Shown: positions 27,672-38,034, numbered from the stretch's first letter. The stretch is 64,000 nt of DNA from Candidatus Methylophosphatis haderslevensis (GCA_016711925.1 JADJSA010000006.1:124001-188000); one strand, 5' to 3'. Numbers and translations are program-made. The notes: generated by a model not told the origin, from the sequence alone.

Positions 27672-28824
27672 GGCGAATCTCCTTGCCGGGCGGGGCCGGC
27701 GTCAAGTCCAAAAGGTGTGTGCCTACTCTCACGAACGCGACCGGTATTGCGCAAGTCGCCAGTTCGCCTTCGAGTTCCTCGAGAGCGAGGAATTCGCTCA
27801 GTTCGATGCTGACCGTCTGCCCGCCGCAGCCGAAGCAGAACATTGCGTTCTCGCTGACCACGCGTGCCGGCTTGCCGAGGATCGCCCGCGTTGCAGCGGT
27901 CGGCCCGCAGCGCGCGCAGGCCGCCGCGCAAACCACCGGCTCGGCCAGCTCGACCATGGCGCCGTCCGCGCCGTCGTGGGCCAGCCGCCGCGCATGCCCG
28001 GCCAGCGCGGCACCGGTGATCGGCGCGCCGTCGCCAGGCCGGCGTTCGATCGCTGCCGGCGGCTCTTCGGAACAACCGGGACAATCCGGCCGCCGCGCGA
28101 TCCGCGCCTCGGCCGCGGCGCCGCCTTCGCTGTCGATCAACCAGCGCCGGCTGTCGGGCGGCAAAGTGAGCGCTTGCTGAACCGCACGCGCCGCGGCCAG
28201 ACTGGCGGTGATCGCAGTGGTCGGGACGATCCGCTCGGCGCGCGCCGCCTTGGCCAGGCCGCCGCAGGATTGGCGTTCGGCCAGCCGCGCATAGACCGAA
28301 TCCGGCAGCCCGCACTCGTAGCAGGCGACCTCGGCGTGCGGGCCGAACGGGAAACTCTCCACGCTGGCGTGGCGGCTGTCGATCGCGGCATTGACCCACG
28401 GCCGGCCGGCCAGCCGGCACAGCCGGTTGACGCGCAGGCGCGCCTCGAAATTGTCCAGCGCACCGATCGCCACGTCGTAGCCGGCCGCGGTCGCCGGTCC
28501 CAGCGTATCGCGCAGGTCGCCGGGCAGCGCGCGCAGCGCCACGTTGGGGTCGATCGCGGCGGCGCGCGCCGCCACCGCTTGCGCCTTCGGCTGGCCGATG
28601 TCGGCGGCGCGCAGCAGGATCGAGCGCGTCAGGTTGTGCAGTTCGACGCTGTCGAAGTCGTAGAGGTCGATCGCGCCGACACCCAGCAGGCACAGATTCT
28701 TGACCACCTCGTTGCCGATGGCGCCGGCGCCGAATACCGCCACCCGCATCGCCTGCAGGCGCTCCTGGAAAAAACCGGCGATCGCGCGATGCCGGCTGTA
28801 GCGGTCGGCCACCCCGGCGGTCAT
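27664..28824 (-). CDS. E1-like (ThiF/MoeB fold) activating enzyme
   Basis: A 386-residue adenylyltransferase. The ATP-binding GAGAIG (32-37), DFDSVELHNLTRS with the acidic and Arg residues that contact ATP, Lys80 and Asp124 match the E1/ThiF fold. Cys187 in RQSCGG, before PTTAITASLAAA, is the likely thioester cysteine. Cys pairs at 168/171, 248/251, 303/306 and 330/333 could bind zinc; the last pair lies in a C-terminal extension (~260-386) absent from MoeB. It should adenylate the Gly-Gly terminus and hand it to the E2. It overlaps both neighbours, a sign of a tightly coupled operon. Confidence 0.92.
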   Translation of the reverse strand: MTAGVADRYSRHRAIAGFFQERLQAMRVAVFGAGAIGNEVVKNLCLLGVGAIDLYDFDSVELHNLTRSILLRAADIGQPKAQAVAARAAAIDPNVALRALPGDLRDTLGPATAAGYDVAIGALDNFEARLRVNRLCRLAGRPWVNAAIDSRHASVESFPFGPHAEVACYECGLPDSVYARLAERQSCGGLAKAARAERIVPTTAITASLAAARAVQQALTLPPDSRRWLIDSEGGAAAEARIARRPDCPGCSEEPPAAIERRPGDGAPITGAALAGHARRLAHDGADGAMVELAEPVVCAAACARCGPTAATRAILGKPARVVSENAMFCFGCGGQTVSIELSEFLALEELEGELATCAIPVAFVRVGTHLLDLTPAPPGKEIRHG

Positions 28825-29201
28825 TGCCGGGCGGCCACCTGCACCGGGATGCGCTCCATGCTGCCGCAGTTGATGCAGCGCGCGCCGTTCTCGTCGGCCA
28901 GCGCCCGCACGCTGGCGACGCTGTAGTAACTCTGGCAGTCGGCGCAGCGGAAAATCTCGCCATCCGCGTCCAGCCCTGCCCCGGACAAGGCATCGCGGGT
29001 ACCGGCGAGGGTCGCGTGATCGATCACTATCGGCCCGCCGGCTGCCGCCGCGAACCCCGCGCCCTTGCCGCGGCGGGGGCGAAAGCGCACCCCGTCCGCC
29101 GTGCGCCCCGACAACTCCTGCGCCGCGCGCCAGGCCGAAAACGCGGCAACGCCGGCAATCGCCAGGGAGAGCAACAGCCGGGGCAGCAGGGGATTGACCA
29201 T
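28821..29201 (-). CDS. Membrane-anchored zinc-ribbon protein heading the conjugation operon
   Basis: A 126-residue protein. Residues ~8-27 are one transmembrane helix (LLLSLAIAGVAAFSAW), then a basic stretch (FRPRRGKG), then a C-terminal zinc-binding unit with Cys86-x2-Cys89 and Cys109-x2-Cys112 separated by 19 residues. The zinc unit is probably cytoplasmic. It overlaps the E1 start by 4 bases (ATGA), so it belongs to the operon. The function is unknown; it could anchor the machinery to the membrane, be a target, or play an E3-like adaptor role. The start at 29201 has an AAGGAAG ribosome site; an upstream in-frame ATG at 29351 is less likely. Confidence 0.75.
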   Translation of the reverse strand: MVNPLLPRLLLSLAIAGVAAFSAWRAAQELSGRTADGVRFRPRRGKGAGFAAAAGGPIVIDHATLAGTRDALSGAGLDADGEIFRCADCQSYYSVASVRALADENGARCINCGSMERIPVQVAARQ

Positions 29202-29312
29202 GGCAAGCGGCTTCCTTTTCACATGATGATCGGTCGGGGCCAGCAACGAACGCCCGGTGCGGCCCGGGGGTTGACGCACCCGCCGCCATCGAGCCGGCGG
29301 GCGCCCACTCCC

Positions 29313-29340
29313 ACTATATCCTGCCACGACGGATTGCCAG
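29313..29340 (-). promoter_or_regulatory. Possible promoter of the ubiquitin-like operon
   Basis: On the minus strand CTGGCA and TATAGT are 16 bases apart, about 110 bases before the first gene of the operon and just past the helicase gene end. A GC-rich hairpin (~29270-29303) lies in the leader. Confidence 0.4.
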
Positions 29341-29354
29341 GGCGATAACACACC

Positions 29355-32300
29355 CTAACCGCCTCGCTTTCGCTGCTCGATTTCCTGTCTCAGCCGCTCG
29401 ATTTCGTGCCGTTTCGCCTCGGGCGTGCCCCACTTCGGTTTGGCCGTCGGCGCGCGCGCCTGCTTTGCCCGCTGTTCGTCCAGCCAGCGCTCATAGACCG
29501 CGCGCTCCTCGGCTTGCTGCTGTTCGCGTGCGCGCTCGGCCGCCTCCAGCCGGGCGAGCGCGCGTTCGGCGGCAATCGGCGTGCTGCGCGGCGCCATGCC
29601 GGCCAGCGCCAGATAGTCGTCGATCGGCTGCCAGACCGGCTGCAGCGCGAATTCGGCGATGAAAGGCAGATTGAGCGCACCGTATATCGGCAGCCACGCC
29701 TCGTTCCCGCCCTGGCTGCGGCGCAGCGCGAGCCGCGGGTTGAACTGGTACCAGCCCTGCGCGATGCGCACGAACAGCGCCCGGTTGTACGCATAGTCGC
29801 GCTCGACTTCGTTGCGCGCCAGTACGCCCGACAGGTGCTGGCGCTTGTTGCGCTCCGGCCGCACCACGTTGGCCGGCAAGTCGCGCCAGGCATCCAGAAT
29901 CGCCTGCGTTTCGAATGCCCCGTAGGGCCGTCGCTGGCGGTGGGTGAAGCGCGACTTGAACAACACCCACAGCGTCTGGAACAGGAAATACTCCGACAAG
30001 TGTCGGTCGATGCGCACTAGCCGCTCCCCGGTGCTCACATCGATGGCGGCGGGCGCGAGCCGCTCGTAGAGGGCGGCGAACGGCCCGCGGGCGAATTTCG
30101 CGTTGCGAAACGCTTCGCGCATCGCCCAATGCAGCGCGTTGTAGCCGTAGTGGTCGACCGCCGCGCGGTCGGCGCCGCGTTCCAGCAGGGCGTCCGCCAG
30201 TGCCAGGTTGCCGGCCGCCGCGGCGGCCATCAGCGGGGTCTGGTTCATCGGCAGGCGGTGGTCGATGCCGTGCTGCTCGCACTGCCGCAGGATGTCCTTG
30301 AAATGGCTGGCGAAACAGGCCACGTAGCTCTTGCGGCCGAGGGTCGCGCGCTGCTGGGCAAAGCCTTCCGCCGCAGGAAACTTCGCTTCGCGGACCAGCC
30401 AGTCGGCCAGCACCGGCTCGTCGTGGCAGGTGGCGACTTCGTAGAGCTGCTGGCGCTGCTTGCCGCCGGGCGCCTGCTCGCGAAACACCTTGACCAAGAG
30501 TTCGGTCACCCGGTTCTGGTCGAACACCGGCCAGGGCACCGGGGTCTGCCGCAGGATGTTGCTGCGGATAGCCTGCGCCTGCTCGTCCTTGCCCTGCAAC
30601 TCGAGCTTGCGCGCTTCCTTTTGCCAGTCTTCCAGCGTCGACTGCCGGGCCTCGACCTTCATCTGACCGGCCGGTGACAACTGCAACAGGCTGAACAGCG
30701 GATGCGCGGTATCCGATTCGATGATGTACAGGTTTTCGATCGCCCGGGTCAGCGCGACATACAGGGCGTTGACAAAGAATTTGTATACCTCCAGCGACTT
30801 GTCGGTTTTGTCTTTCGCGCGCCGGTAGTCGAGGGTGTCGCCGGCCAGATCGGCGCCGTCGACACCCTGCACGATCTCGCCGAACTCGGCGCGATGATCG
30901 GATACGAAGCGATACAGCACGATGTTTTGATACTCGAGTCCCTTCGCCTCGTGGATCGAGAACAGCAGCGGGGTGGCGAAATGTTTGCGCGCCTCGGCCT
31001 TGTCCTCGTCGCGCATCACCAGCACGGCGAAGTGGGTGGACTGGCGGATCTTCTGGTCGAGTTCGCGCTTGACGGCGTCCTTGTCCGCCAGCAAGGCCAC
31101 CTGACCCGTCGCACCGCCGATCGCCTTGACCAGAAAGTTGCTCTCGCGGTCGATCGACCCCGAATCGCTGCTGCTTGATCTTCAGCAACTGGTTGGCCAC
31201 CCGCGTCGCTTCCTGGCTGTTGCGGAAGTTGGCGCTCAGCAGTTGCAGTTGCTGCCGTTCGGCCAGTTGCGGGTCGCGCCAGAACAGGCTCTTCACCTGT
31301 CCCCAGGAGAAGAAGTTGGGGTGCACGATCTGGTTCGAGTCGCCGCAGAGCAGGAAATGGCCGGGCTTTTTCAGCGTCCTGAGCACCAGCGCAAGCTGGG
31401 CGGTGGTGATGTCCTGCACCTCGTCGATGACCACGAAATCGTAACGCGGCGCGGCCAGCGCCAGCCAGTCGTGGGCCACCAGATTGAGGTCGAACAGCCC
31501 GGCCTCGGCGAGCCAGCCGCGGTACTTGTCGAACAGATCGTACAGCGCGTCGCGCTGCGTGTCGGCGAAGATCGACTGGCGCACGCCGAGCTGCCGGTAG
31601 TCCTCGCGCGACAGCACGCCGGCCGCACCGGCGGCGATCACGCCGCGTATCTCCTCGAACGCCTGGTGGCCGTCGATGCCGCGGAAGGCCTGGCGCATGC
31701 GCGCGAACCAGCCGGAAAAGTCGCGCCAGGTCGCCTCGCGTCCCGCCGGCACGCGGATCGACTCGACGAACTCGCGGTACGACAGGAACAGCGCTTCCTG
31801 CCCGGCGTGCTCGAAGCCGTTGCCGTAGTAGAGGTCGCGCGCGTTCTGCGCCAGATAGGCGGACTGCGTGACGTAGAGCACTTCGCCCTCGGCGTGCTTG
31901 AGCTTTTCCAGCGTCAGCGCGGTCTTGCCGCTGCCGGCGCTGCCGACCAGGATCAGCGGCGGTGGCTGGCGATAGATGGCTTCCTGCGCGTCGTCGAAAG
32001 AGATCGGCTTGTCGAGCAGGTGGACCGCGGTGCGCTCGGGGTGCAGGTAGCGCACCGGCAGGGCGTCGCGCAGCGCTTCGGCCATATCGCAGTCGGGGAT
32101 TTTCGTGTCGTCGATCGCGGCGCCGCGCAAGAAGCGCGACTTGTCGTAGTCGTGGTTGCGGATCACCTCGAGCATCAGCGCGCACACCTCGTCGCCGTGG
32201 CGCACCAGCGAGAACAGCAGCCGGTCGGCATCGTCGAGCCGGGCACGGTAGAACTTGCCGTGGCTCAGGTTGGCGAGCTTCTTGACCTGCGCGGCGCGGA

Positions 32301-32388
32301 AGTCGTCGCGCTCGATGGCCTCGGCCACCTTGCGATAGGCCGGCGCAACGCGCGTGGTGTCGAGGCCGACGTATTCGAGAATTTTCAC
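29355..32388 (-). pseudogene. RelE-like / UvrD-type helicase / ankyrin protein, frameshifted
   Basis: A ~1010-residue protein in two frames. From GTG 32388 the N-terminus (~1-95, KLANLSHGKFYRARLDD ... VIRNHDYDKSRFL) resembles the RelE/ParE toxin fold. A superfamily 1 helicase follows: Walker A GSAGSGKTALT, DEVQD, then, after the frame break, HEAKGLEYQNI and VALTRAIENLYII. A C-terminal part has ankyrin repeats (NQTPLMAAAAAGNLALADAL) and a coiled coil. The break is one extra base in GGGG (minus strand, 31158-31161); removing it gives RFGSIDRESNFLV, the expected sequence. It is either a recent mutation or a sequencing error. An ATG at 32433 is an alternative start. Function unknown; a role in defence or RNA/DNA repair is possible. 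Confidence 0.8.
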
Positions 32389-32526
32389 TGGATGATGGAC
32401 CGCGACAAGCGACAGACCCGCGAATTCTCGCATGCGGCGACGGGCACGATTCGACCGCCGTGCTCGCGCGCAGCGCCGCCGGCGCCGCTGCGCCAATCCC
32501 GCCCCGCCAAAGAAATCGCGATGCCC

Positions 32527-32613
32527 TGAGAGCCAATATCCACGCGCATTTCCGGGGTGGCAGCCTGTAGACCGCCATTCCATGCGGTCCGCCGGGCACC
32601 CCGTTGGCGCAAT
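32527..32613. repeat. Dispersed hairpin repeat, copy 3 (degenerate)
   Basis: In the 257-base gap between the helicase gene start and the porin gene end. It begins CCTGAGAGCC like the copy at 41.2 kb and contains, inverted, ACCGCATGGAATGGCGGT. The arms are less perfect than in other copies. Nothing else is recognised in the gap. Confidence 0.5.
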
Positions 32614-32645
32614 GCCGTCGGCTGCGGCGCGCGGCCGCCCGCAGA

Positions 32646-33878
32646 TCAGGGCAGGGTGATCTCGACTCGCAGGCCGGCCAGCCAGCCGAGGCTGCCGGCG
32701 CCGTCGCCGTGCCGGCGCAGGTATTGCAGGTTCGGCTGCAGCACCAGCCAAGGCAGAACTTGCGCCCGGTAGTCGGTTTCCAGCGCCAGCTCGCCGCCGA
32801 TCGCACGCCCTTGGTCGGCAAGCGCCGCCTCGCGCGCCTTGCGGCTGTTGCGCTCGTAGGCGAAGCCGATGCCGACCGCGTCGTCGGGACGCCCGGCGAA
32901 CGGTCCGCGCCAGGTCGCGCCGGCATCGACCGCCCAGCCGAAGCGGTTGATGTCGGGATTGGCCTCGCCGGCGCGCAGGAAGACGTTCACGCCGCGGCCG
33001 GCCGCCGCATCGAGCGCCAGCAGCGGGTAATCGAACAGCAAATACGTACCGCGATTGCGCCGCTGCACCGGCGCGCCGGCGGCGTCGACATCGCTTTGAT
33101 CATCGAAGGGGGAACTGTAGCGCCAGGTGCCGAGCGCGAACTTGCCCGGCAGTTTGCCCTGTTCGAGTCCGACGCCGGCTTCGACGATCTGCAGCACGCC
33201 GTCGCCCTGCCTGAAGCGGATGTGGGTGCCGCGACGGTTGCCCGGATCGCCCGGCACACCATCGAAAATCGCGCCCTGCAGGTAGCCCGCGCCCAGACGC
33301 AGCCGCGCCCGCAGCGCAACCGAGGTGTTGGGAAAGATCGATGGCCCGTTGCGCCCGGTCTGCGCAAGTTCGGCGCCGGTGCCGAATGCGGGATGGATGA
33401 ACATCGCCGAGGAATCGGTGACATAGAACTCGCTGTTCAGATCATACAACCCGGCCAGCAGCGTGAAGTCGTCGCCGAACAGCCCCTGTTCCAGCCACGC
33501 CTGGTAGACCTTGCCGGTATTGACCGGGGTTTCGATGTTGCTAACGCCCTGCGCGGTGCCGTAGCGCTCGTTCGGCTTGTCGCCGTGGTTGTAGAGCAGG
33601 TGGATCAGCGCGCGCGTGGTGCCGGCTTCGGTCGGCCGCCCGCGCCAGCCGAGCTTGAGGTCGAGGTTGCCGAGAAACTGGCCATGACGATCGATCCGCT
33701 GCGACAGCCCCTGCATCAGATCGGCCTTGTATATTGCCTGGTAGGTGAAGCCGGCTTCTTCGGCCGGCGTCTCGTCGTCGGCGAGCGCCGCGCCGGTTGT
33801 CAGCGCGACGGCGAGCGCAAGGATCGCGCCGCCAAAGCGGCGTGGGCGAGCGCACATGGCGCGAAGCATCGAACGCAT
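32646..33878 (-). CDS. OprB-type carbohydrate-selective porin
   Basis: A 410-residue outer-membrane protein. The N-terminus is a signal peptide (GGAILALAVALTTGAALA) and the rest alternates in the way of beta strands, with the OprB-like stretches YKADLMQGLSQRIDRHG, GLYDLNSEFYVTDSSAMF and the terminal GLRVEITLP. OprB porins pass sugars and small carboxylates. The start is one of three in-frame ATGs. A (ATCG)4 microsatellite and an inverted repeat lie upstream. No transporter or sugar enzyme is adjacent, so the substrate is unknown. Confidence 0.85.
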   Translation of the reverse strand: MRSMLRAMCARPRRFGGAILALAVALTTGAALADDETPAEEAGFTYQAIYKADLMQGLSQRIDRHGQFLGNLDLKLGWRGRPTEAGTTRALIHLLYNHGDKPNERYGTAQGVSNIETPVNTGKVYQAWLEQGLFGDDFTLLAGLYDLNSEFYVTDSSAMFIHPAFGTGAELAQTGRNGPSIFPNTSVALRARLRLGAGYLQGAIFDGVPGDPGNRRGTHIRFRQGDGVLQIVEAGVGLEQGKLPGKFALGTWRYSSPFDDQSDVDAAGAPVQRRNRGTYLLFDYPLLALDAAAGRGVNVFLRAGEANPDINRFGWAVDAGATWRGPFAGRPDDAVGIGFAYERNSRKAREAALADQGRAIGGELALETDYRAQVLPWLVLQPNLQYLRRHGDGAGSLGWLAGLRVEITLP

Positions 33879-33894
33879 GGTTGGTTTCCAGATT

Positions 33895-33911
33895 GATCGA
33901 TCGATCGATCG
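33895..33911. repeat. (GATC)4 microsatellite upstream of the porin
   Basis: Four tandem copies of GATC, 17 bases before the porin start codon. Slippage here could shift the spacing of promoter or ribosome site; it is also a cluster of GATC methylation sites. Confidence 0.6.
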
Positions 33912-33957
33912 GCGCCGCCGGGCGCAGGCGCGACCCGCCAGGTTGTGTTCACATCCG

Positions 33958-33982
33958 GTTCACGGATCGTTCGACCGTGAAC
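33958..33982. promoter_or_regulatory. Inverted repeat upstream of the porin
   Basis: GTTCACGG and CCGTGAAC flank a 9-base spacer. It has no T run, so it reads more like an operator than a terminator. It lies between the small gene at 33999 and the porin. Confidence 0.35.
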
Positions 33983-33998
33983 TTAATGGGATCACACC

Positions 33999-34394
33999 CT
34001 AGCAGCAGAGCTTTTCCGGCGACAACTGCAGTACGTTCCTCACGCCGGCGACGGGTATCTGCAGCGTGGGCCCCATCTTGTCGGGACCGCTGGTGTAGAA
34101 CGCCAGCAGCAGTTCGGTTTCGGTGTGGCCGTACTGAAAGCCCACCGCGTAGCGCGGCTCGCCCGGCCGGTCCGGCTGTTCCCAGCATACTTGCACAGTG
34201 TAGCCGTCGAGCGCGCCGAGGCGCTGCGCGCGCAGGGCGACTTCGCGAGCTGCCTGGCTCGCCGCTTCGGCGGCGCTCAGGCCGGCGCTGCGCCGTTCGC
34301 CGAAGTCGTAAACCGCGGCCTTGGCCGGCCGGCGCATCGACGCCGGTGCCGGTTGCTCGAGCTTCGCTTCGCTGAGGCTGATCACGGTTGCCAT
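33999..34394 (-). CDS. Unrecognised 131-residue protein
   Basis: A 131-residue soluble protein I do not recognise. It starts MATVISLSEAKLEQPAPAS, has a middle helical segment (GLSAAEAASQAAREVALRAQRL) and a C-terminal part with alternating strands (YTVQVCWEQ, YAVGFQYGH, ELLLAFY) ending in CC. It follows the gene at 34429 by 34 bases on the same strand and probably shares its transcript. No signal peptide or metal motif apart from the terminal cysteines. Confidence 0.6.
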   Translation of the reverse strand: MATVISLSEAKLEQPAPASMRRPAKAAVYDFGERRSAGLSAAEAASQAAREVALRAQRLGALDGYTVQVCWEQPDRPGEPRYAVGFQYGHTETELLLAFYTSGPDKMGPTLQIPVAGVRNVLQLSPEKLCC

Positions 34395-34428
34395 GTCGTC
34401 ACCCGATTCTGCGCCGTTCGCGAGCCGT

Positions 34429-34707
34429 TCAGCCGGCCAGGGCGCCCGGCGCCGGTTCCAGCTCGTTGGCCGCACGCATCACGCGGACATGGGTGCCGCC
34501 CTTGCCGATCAGTTCCGGCAATTCGACTTCGTACAACTCGCCGCCCGAGTCGCCGGCAATCGCGCAGCAGACGCGGCCGGTCAGGGTGCCGCCATTCCAG
34601 CGTGCGCGCACCCACTGCAGCGGGTGAAACACCGCATCGGGCTGTGCCTGCGGCAACACATTGCCGGCATTGCCGTGGTATCCGGGTCCGATGGTTTGAA
34701 GCTGGGC
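34429..34707 (-). CDS. Unrecognised 92-residue protein
   Basis: A 92-residue protein I do not recognise, starting AQLQTIGPGYHGNAGNVLPQ, with a beta-rich centre (WVRARWNGGTLTGRVCCAI) and no signal peptide. A strong ribosome site (GAGGAAA) precedes its ATG, which supports it as real. A 12-bp direct repeat lies just upstream. It is likely the first gene of a two-gene unit with the gene at 33999. Confidence 0.6.
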   Translation of the reverse strand, partial: AQLQTIGPGYHGNAGNVLPQAQPDAVFHPLQWVRARWNGGTLTGRVCCAIAGDSGGELYEVELPELIGKGGTHVRVMRAANELEPAPGALAG

Positions 34708-34732
34708 CATGATCGTTTCCTCGCTCGCTGGT

Positions 34733-34757
34733 GTACTCAAACACGGTACTCAAACAC
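34733..34757. promoter_or_regulatory. Tandem direct repeat upstream of the two-gene unit
   Basis: GTACTCAAACAC occurs twice at 34733-34744 and 34746-34757, 13 bases apart, 26 bases before the start codon at 34707. The spacing suggests an activator or repressor site. The rest of the 397-base gap to 35104 holds only a degenerate repeat. Confidence 0.4.
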
Positions 34758-34995
34758 CTTATCGACAGGGTGCCACACAGGCTTTAAGGTGCGAATACGT
34801 CATTGGACCGAGTCGTTCGATTGCGTCACGGGATTTGCGTGAGATAGTTCCTGCCGACCCGCGGATTGTTATGCGTTTTGCACTAATCCGGATGGATCCG
34901 GCGCGGCCGCGCGCCGGTTTCGCTGCCGGTCGCCGGCGGCGCATCGGGTCGGTTGCCATGCCGGCCGCAGGGGCGCGCGGATCGGTCAGTTCAGG

Positions 34996-35085
34996 CCGGA
35001 TGGCGCTACAGGCGCCTGGATACGGGCCTTTCCGGGCATGCCGTCCGCAGAGCGCCTGTCCATGCGCCCTGCAGGCCGTCGACCG
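34996..35085. repeat. Degenerate GC-rich repeat, possibly the same family
   Basis: Palindromic stretch with GCGCCTGGATACGGGC and, inverted, GCGCATGGACAGGCGC, around CTTTCCGGGCATGCC. It is similar in style to the hairpin repeats but poorly conserved. Confidence 0.3.
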
Positions 35086-35104
35086 CGCGAGGCTAAAAGC
35101 CCGG

Positions 35105-35548
35105 CTACTGGAGGGTGGTGAAGTGGACTCTGCCGTCTTCGTCCGGCTTCAGCGGCGAAGGATTCTCGGCCCGGCTGGCCAGGCGCTGCACGCAGATCAC
35201 CAGCGAGCGCGTGTCGTGGTGCTTGCGCACGAAAAGGTCGGCGCCGGCGCGCAGCGCCTGCTCGATGAACTCCCGGCTGTGCCGGCCGGAGACCAGCACC
35301 ACCGGCAGCGTGGTGCCGCCGGGCTGGTTGCGGATCTCGCGCACCAGGTCGAAACCGCTGACCCCGGGCAGCAACACATCCACCACCAGCGCGTCGAACG
35401 GCTCGCTGCGATAGAGCGACCAGGCATCTTCCGCGGTTTCGGCTTCCACCACGTCCCAGGTGTCGACGCTGAAGCTGCAGCGCATCAGGGTGCGCCAGAT
35501 CTCGCAGTCGTCCACCACCAGCAATCGGCCTCGGTTCGGCACGGTCAT
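35105..35548 (-). CDS. Stand-alone response regulator receiver protein
   Basis: A 147-residue CheY-like protein: acidic pocket LLVVDDCE, phospho-acceptor Asp in VVDVLLPGVSGFDL, signalling Ser in LVSG and Lys in FVRKHHD. No output domain follows, only a short C-terminal tail. It must act by binding partners. No sensor kinase is adjacent. ATG 35548 sits directly after GGGGG; an in-frame ATG at 35584 would add 12 residues. Confidence 0.85.
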   Translation of the reverse strand: MTVPNRGRLLVVDDCEIWRTLMRCSFSVDTWDVVEAETAEDAWSLYRSEPFDALVVDVLLPGVSGFDLVREIRNQPGGTTLPVVLVSGRHSREFIEQALRAGADLFVRKHHDTRSLVICVQRLASRAENPSPLKPDEDGRVHFTTLQ

Positions 35549-35658
35549 CCCCCGGATTGGCGTACATGTGACATATTCTTGCATTGTGCGCCTGCGCCGA
35601 CCGTGATTCATGCCACGGCGCCTGCCCGACAGCAAAAACAAACCGCTGCGGCGCGTCC

Positions 35659-37260
<1,602 letters not shown>

Positions 37261-37279
37261 GCTGGCTATCCTGTGGAAT

Positions 37280-37306
37280 AAACTTACTAGCGCACAGTAT
37301 AAGTTT
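37280..37306. promoter_or_regulatory. Inverted repeat between rtcR and the rtc operon
   Basis: AAACTTA and TAAGTTT are separated by 13 bases, 20 bases from the rtcR start and about 105 bases upstream of the sigma54 promoter, the right range for an RtcR enhancer or an autoregulatory site. Confidence 0.5.
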
Positions 37307-37410
37307 TCTCGCTGCGAACTGCGGCCGCATCGTCGTATTGCCCGGCGCCGCACCACTTTTCCCACATCGATTCAATAGCTTGCCAACCGCGCCCGGCGTG
37401 CGGGCGGCGC

Positions 37411-37426
37411 TGGCACGCCGTTCGCA
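37411..37426 (+). promoter_or_regulatory. Sigma54 promoter of the RNA repair operon
   Basis: TGGCACGCCGTTCGCA matches TGGCACG-N4-TTGCA with one mismatch and keeps the GG and GC dinucleotides one helical turn apart. It precedes the zinc-ribbon/rtcB/nucleotidyltransferase/rtcA genes and fits control by RtcR. The leader to 37632 is ~200 bases long. Confidence 0.8.
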
Positions 37427-37590
37427 ATGGGGATAGCGATCGCCAGGCCGGCAGCGCGATCCGGGCAATGTGACGACACCGCGCCGGGTTCGCAGCCCGG
37501 TCCGCCGATCCCGATAGCCCGGTCTCGAGCCGGTGCTCGACGGCCCGGTGAAGATCAGGCGCGCCCGGCGGGCGCAGGAGCAGCAGCGCC

Positions 37591-37612
37591 CCCTCCCGCA
37601 TCGGCGGGAGGG
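37591..37612 (+). other. Leader hairpin in the rtc operon
   Basis: CCCTCCCG and CGGGAGGG flank a 6-base loop, 8 bases before the AAGGAG ribosome site of the first gene, so it could influence translation. Confidence 0.4.
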
Positions 37613-37632
37613 TTGGGGACAAGGAGATTGAA

Positions 37633-38034
37633 ATGAAAAGCGGAAAACAGCGCCGGGCAGAAATTAAGGCAGCGCGCGTCGCACGTGTGGCGGCGGGCGA
37701 GGCACGTGCGTACATCGACCCGCGTTTCACCGTATACGCCGGCGGTGCGCCATGCGACCCGAGCCGGCTCGCGCCGGACAACAGCTACGGCGTGCCGGAT
37801 TTCGTGACGCGCGGCTCCTATGTCGACGTGTGTTTCCGCTGCGTCGATTGCGGCGCCGAAGGCGTGTGGACGGCCGAGCGGCAGAAGTGGTGGTACGAAG
37901 TCGCAAAAGGCGGCGTGTGGACCCGCGCCAACCGTTGCCGCGAGTGCCGGGCGAACAAGCGTGCGCAGCGTGAAGCGTCGCGCGCGGCGTACTGCGAAGG
38001 CATGCTGCGAAAGCTGGCGCGAATGGCGCAGTGA
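37633..38034 (+). CDS. Zinc-ribbon protein of the rtc operon
   Basis: A 133-residue basic protein with a probable zinc-ribbon domain: CFRCVDCG, WTAERQKWWYEVAKGG, then RCRECRANKRAQRE, a pattern seen in small proteins often found near translation or RNA genes. It is the first gene after the sigma54 promoter, with AAGGAG at the right distance, 51 bases before rtcB. A role as RNA-binding helper of RtcB is inferred from position only. Confidence 0.8.
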   Translation: MKSGKQRRAEIKAARVARVAAGEARAYIDPRFTVYAGGAPCDPSRLAPDNSYGVPDFVTRGSYVDVCFRCVDCGAEGVWTAERQKWWYEVAKGGVWTRANRCRECRANKRAQREASRAAYCEGMLRKLARMAQ

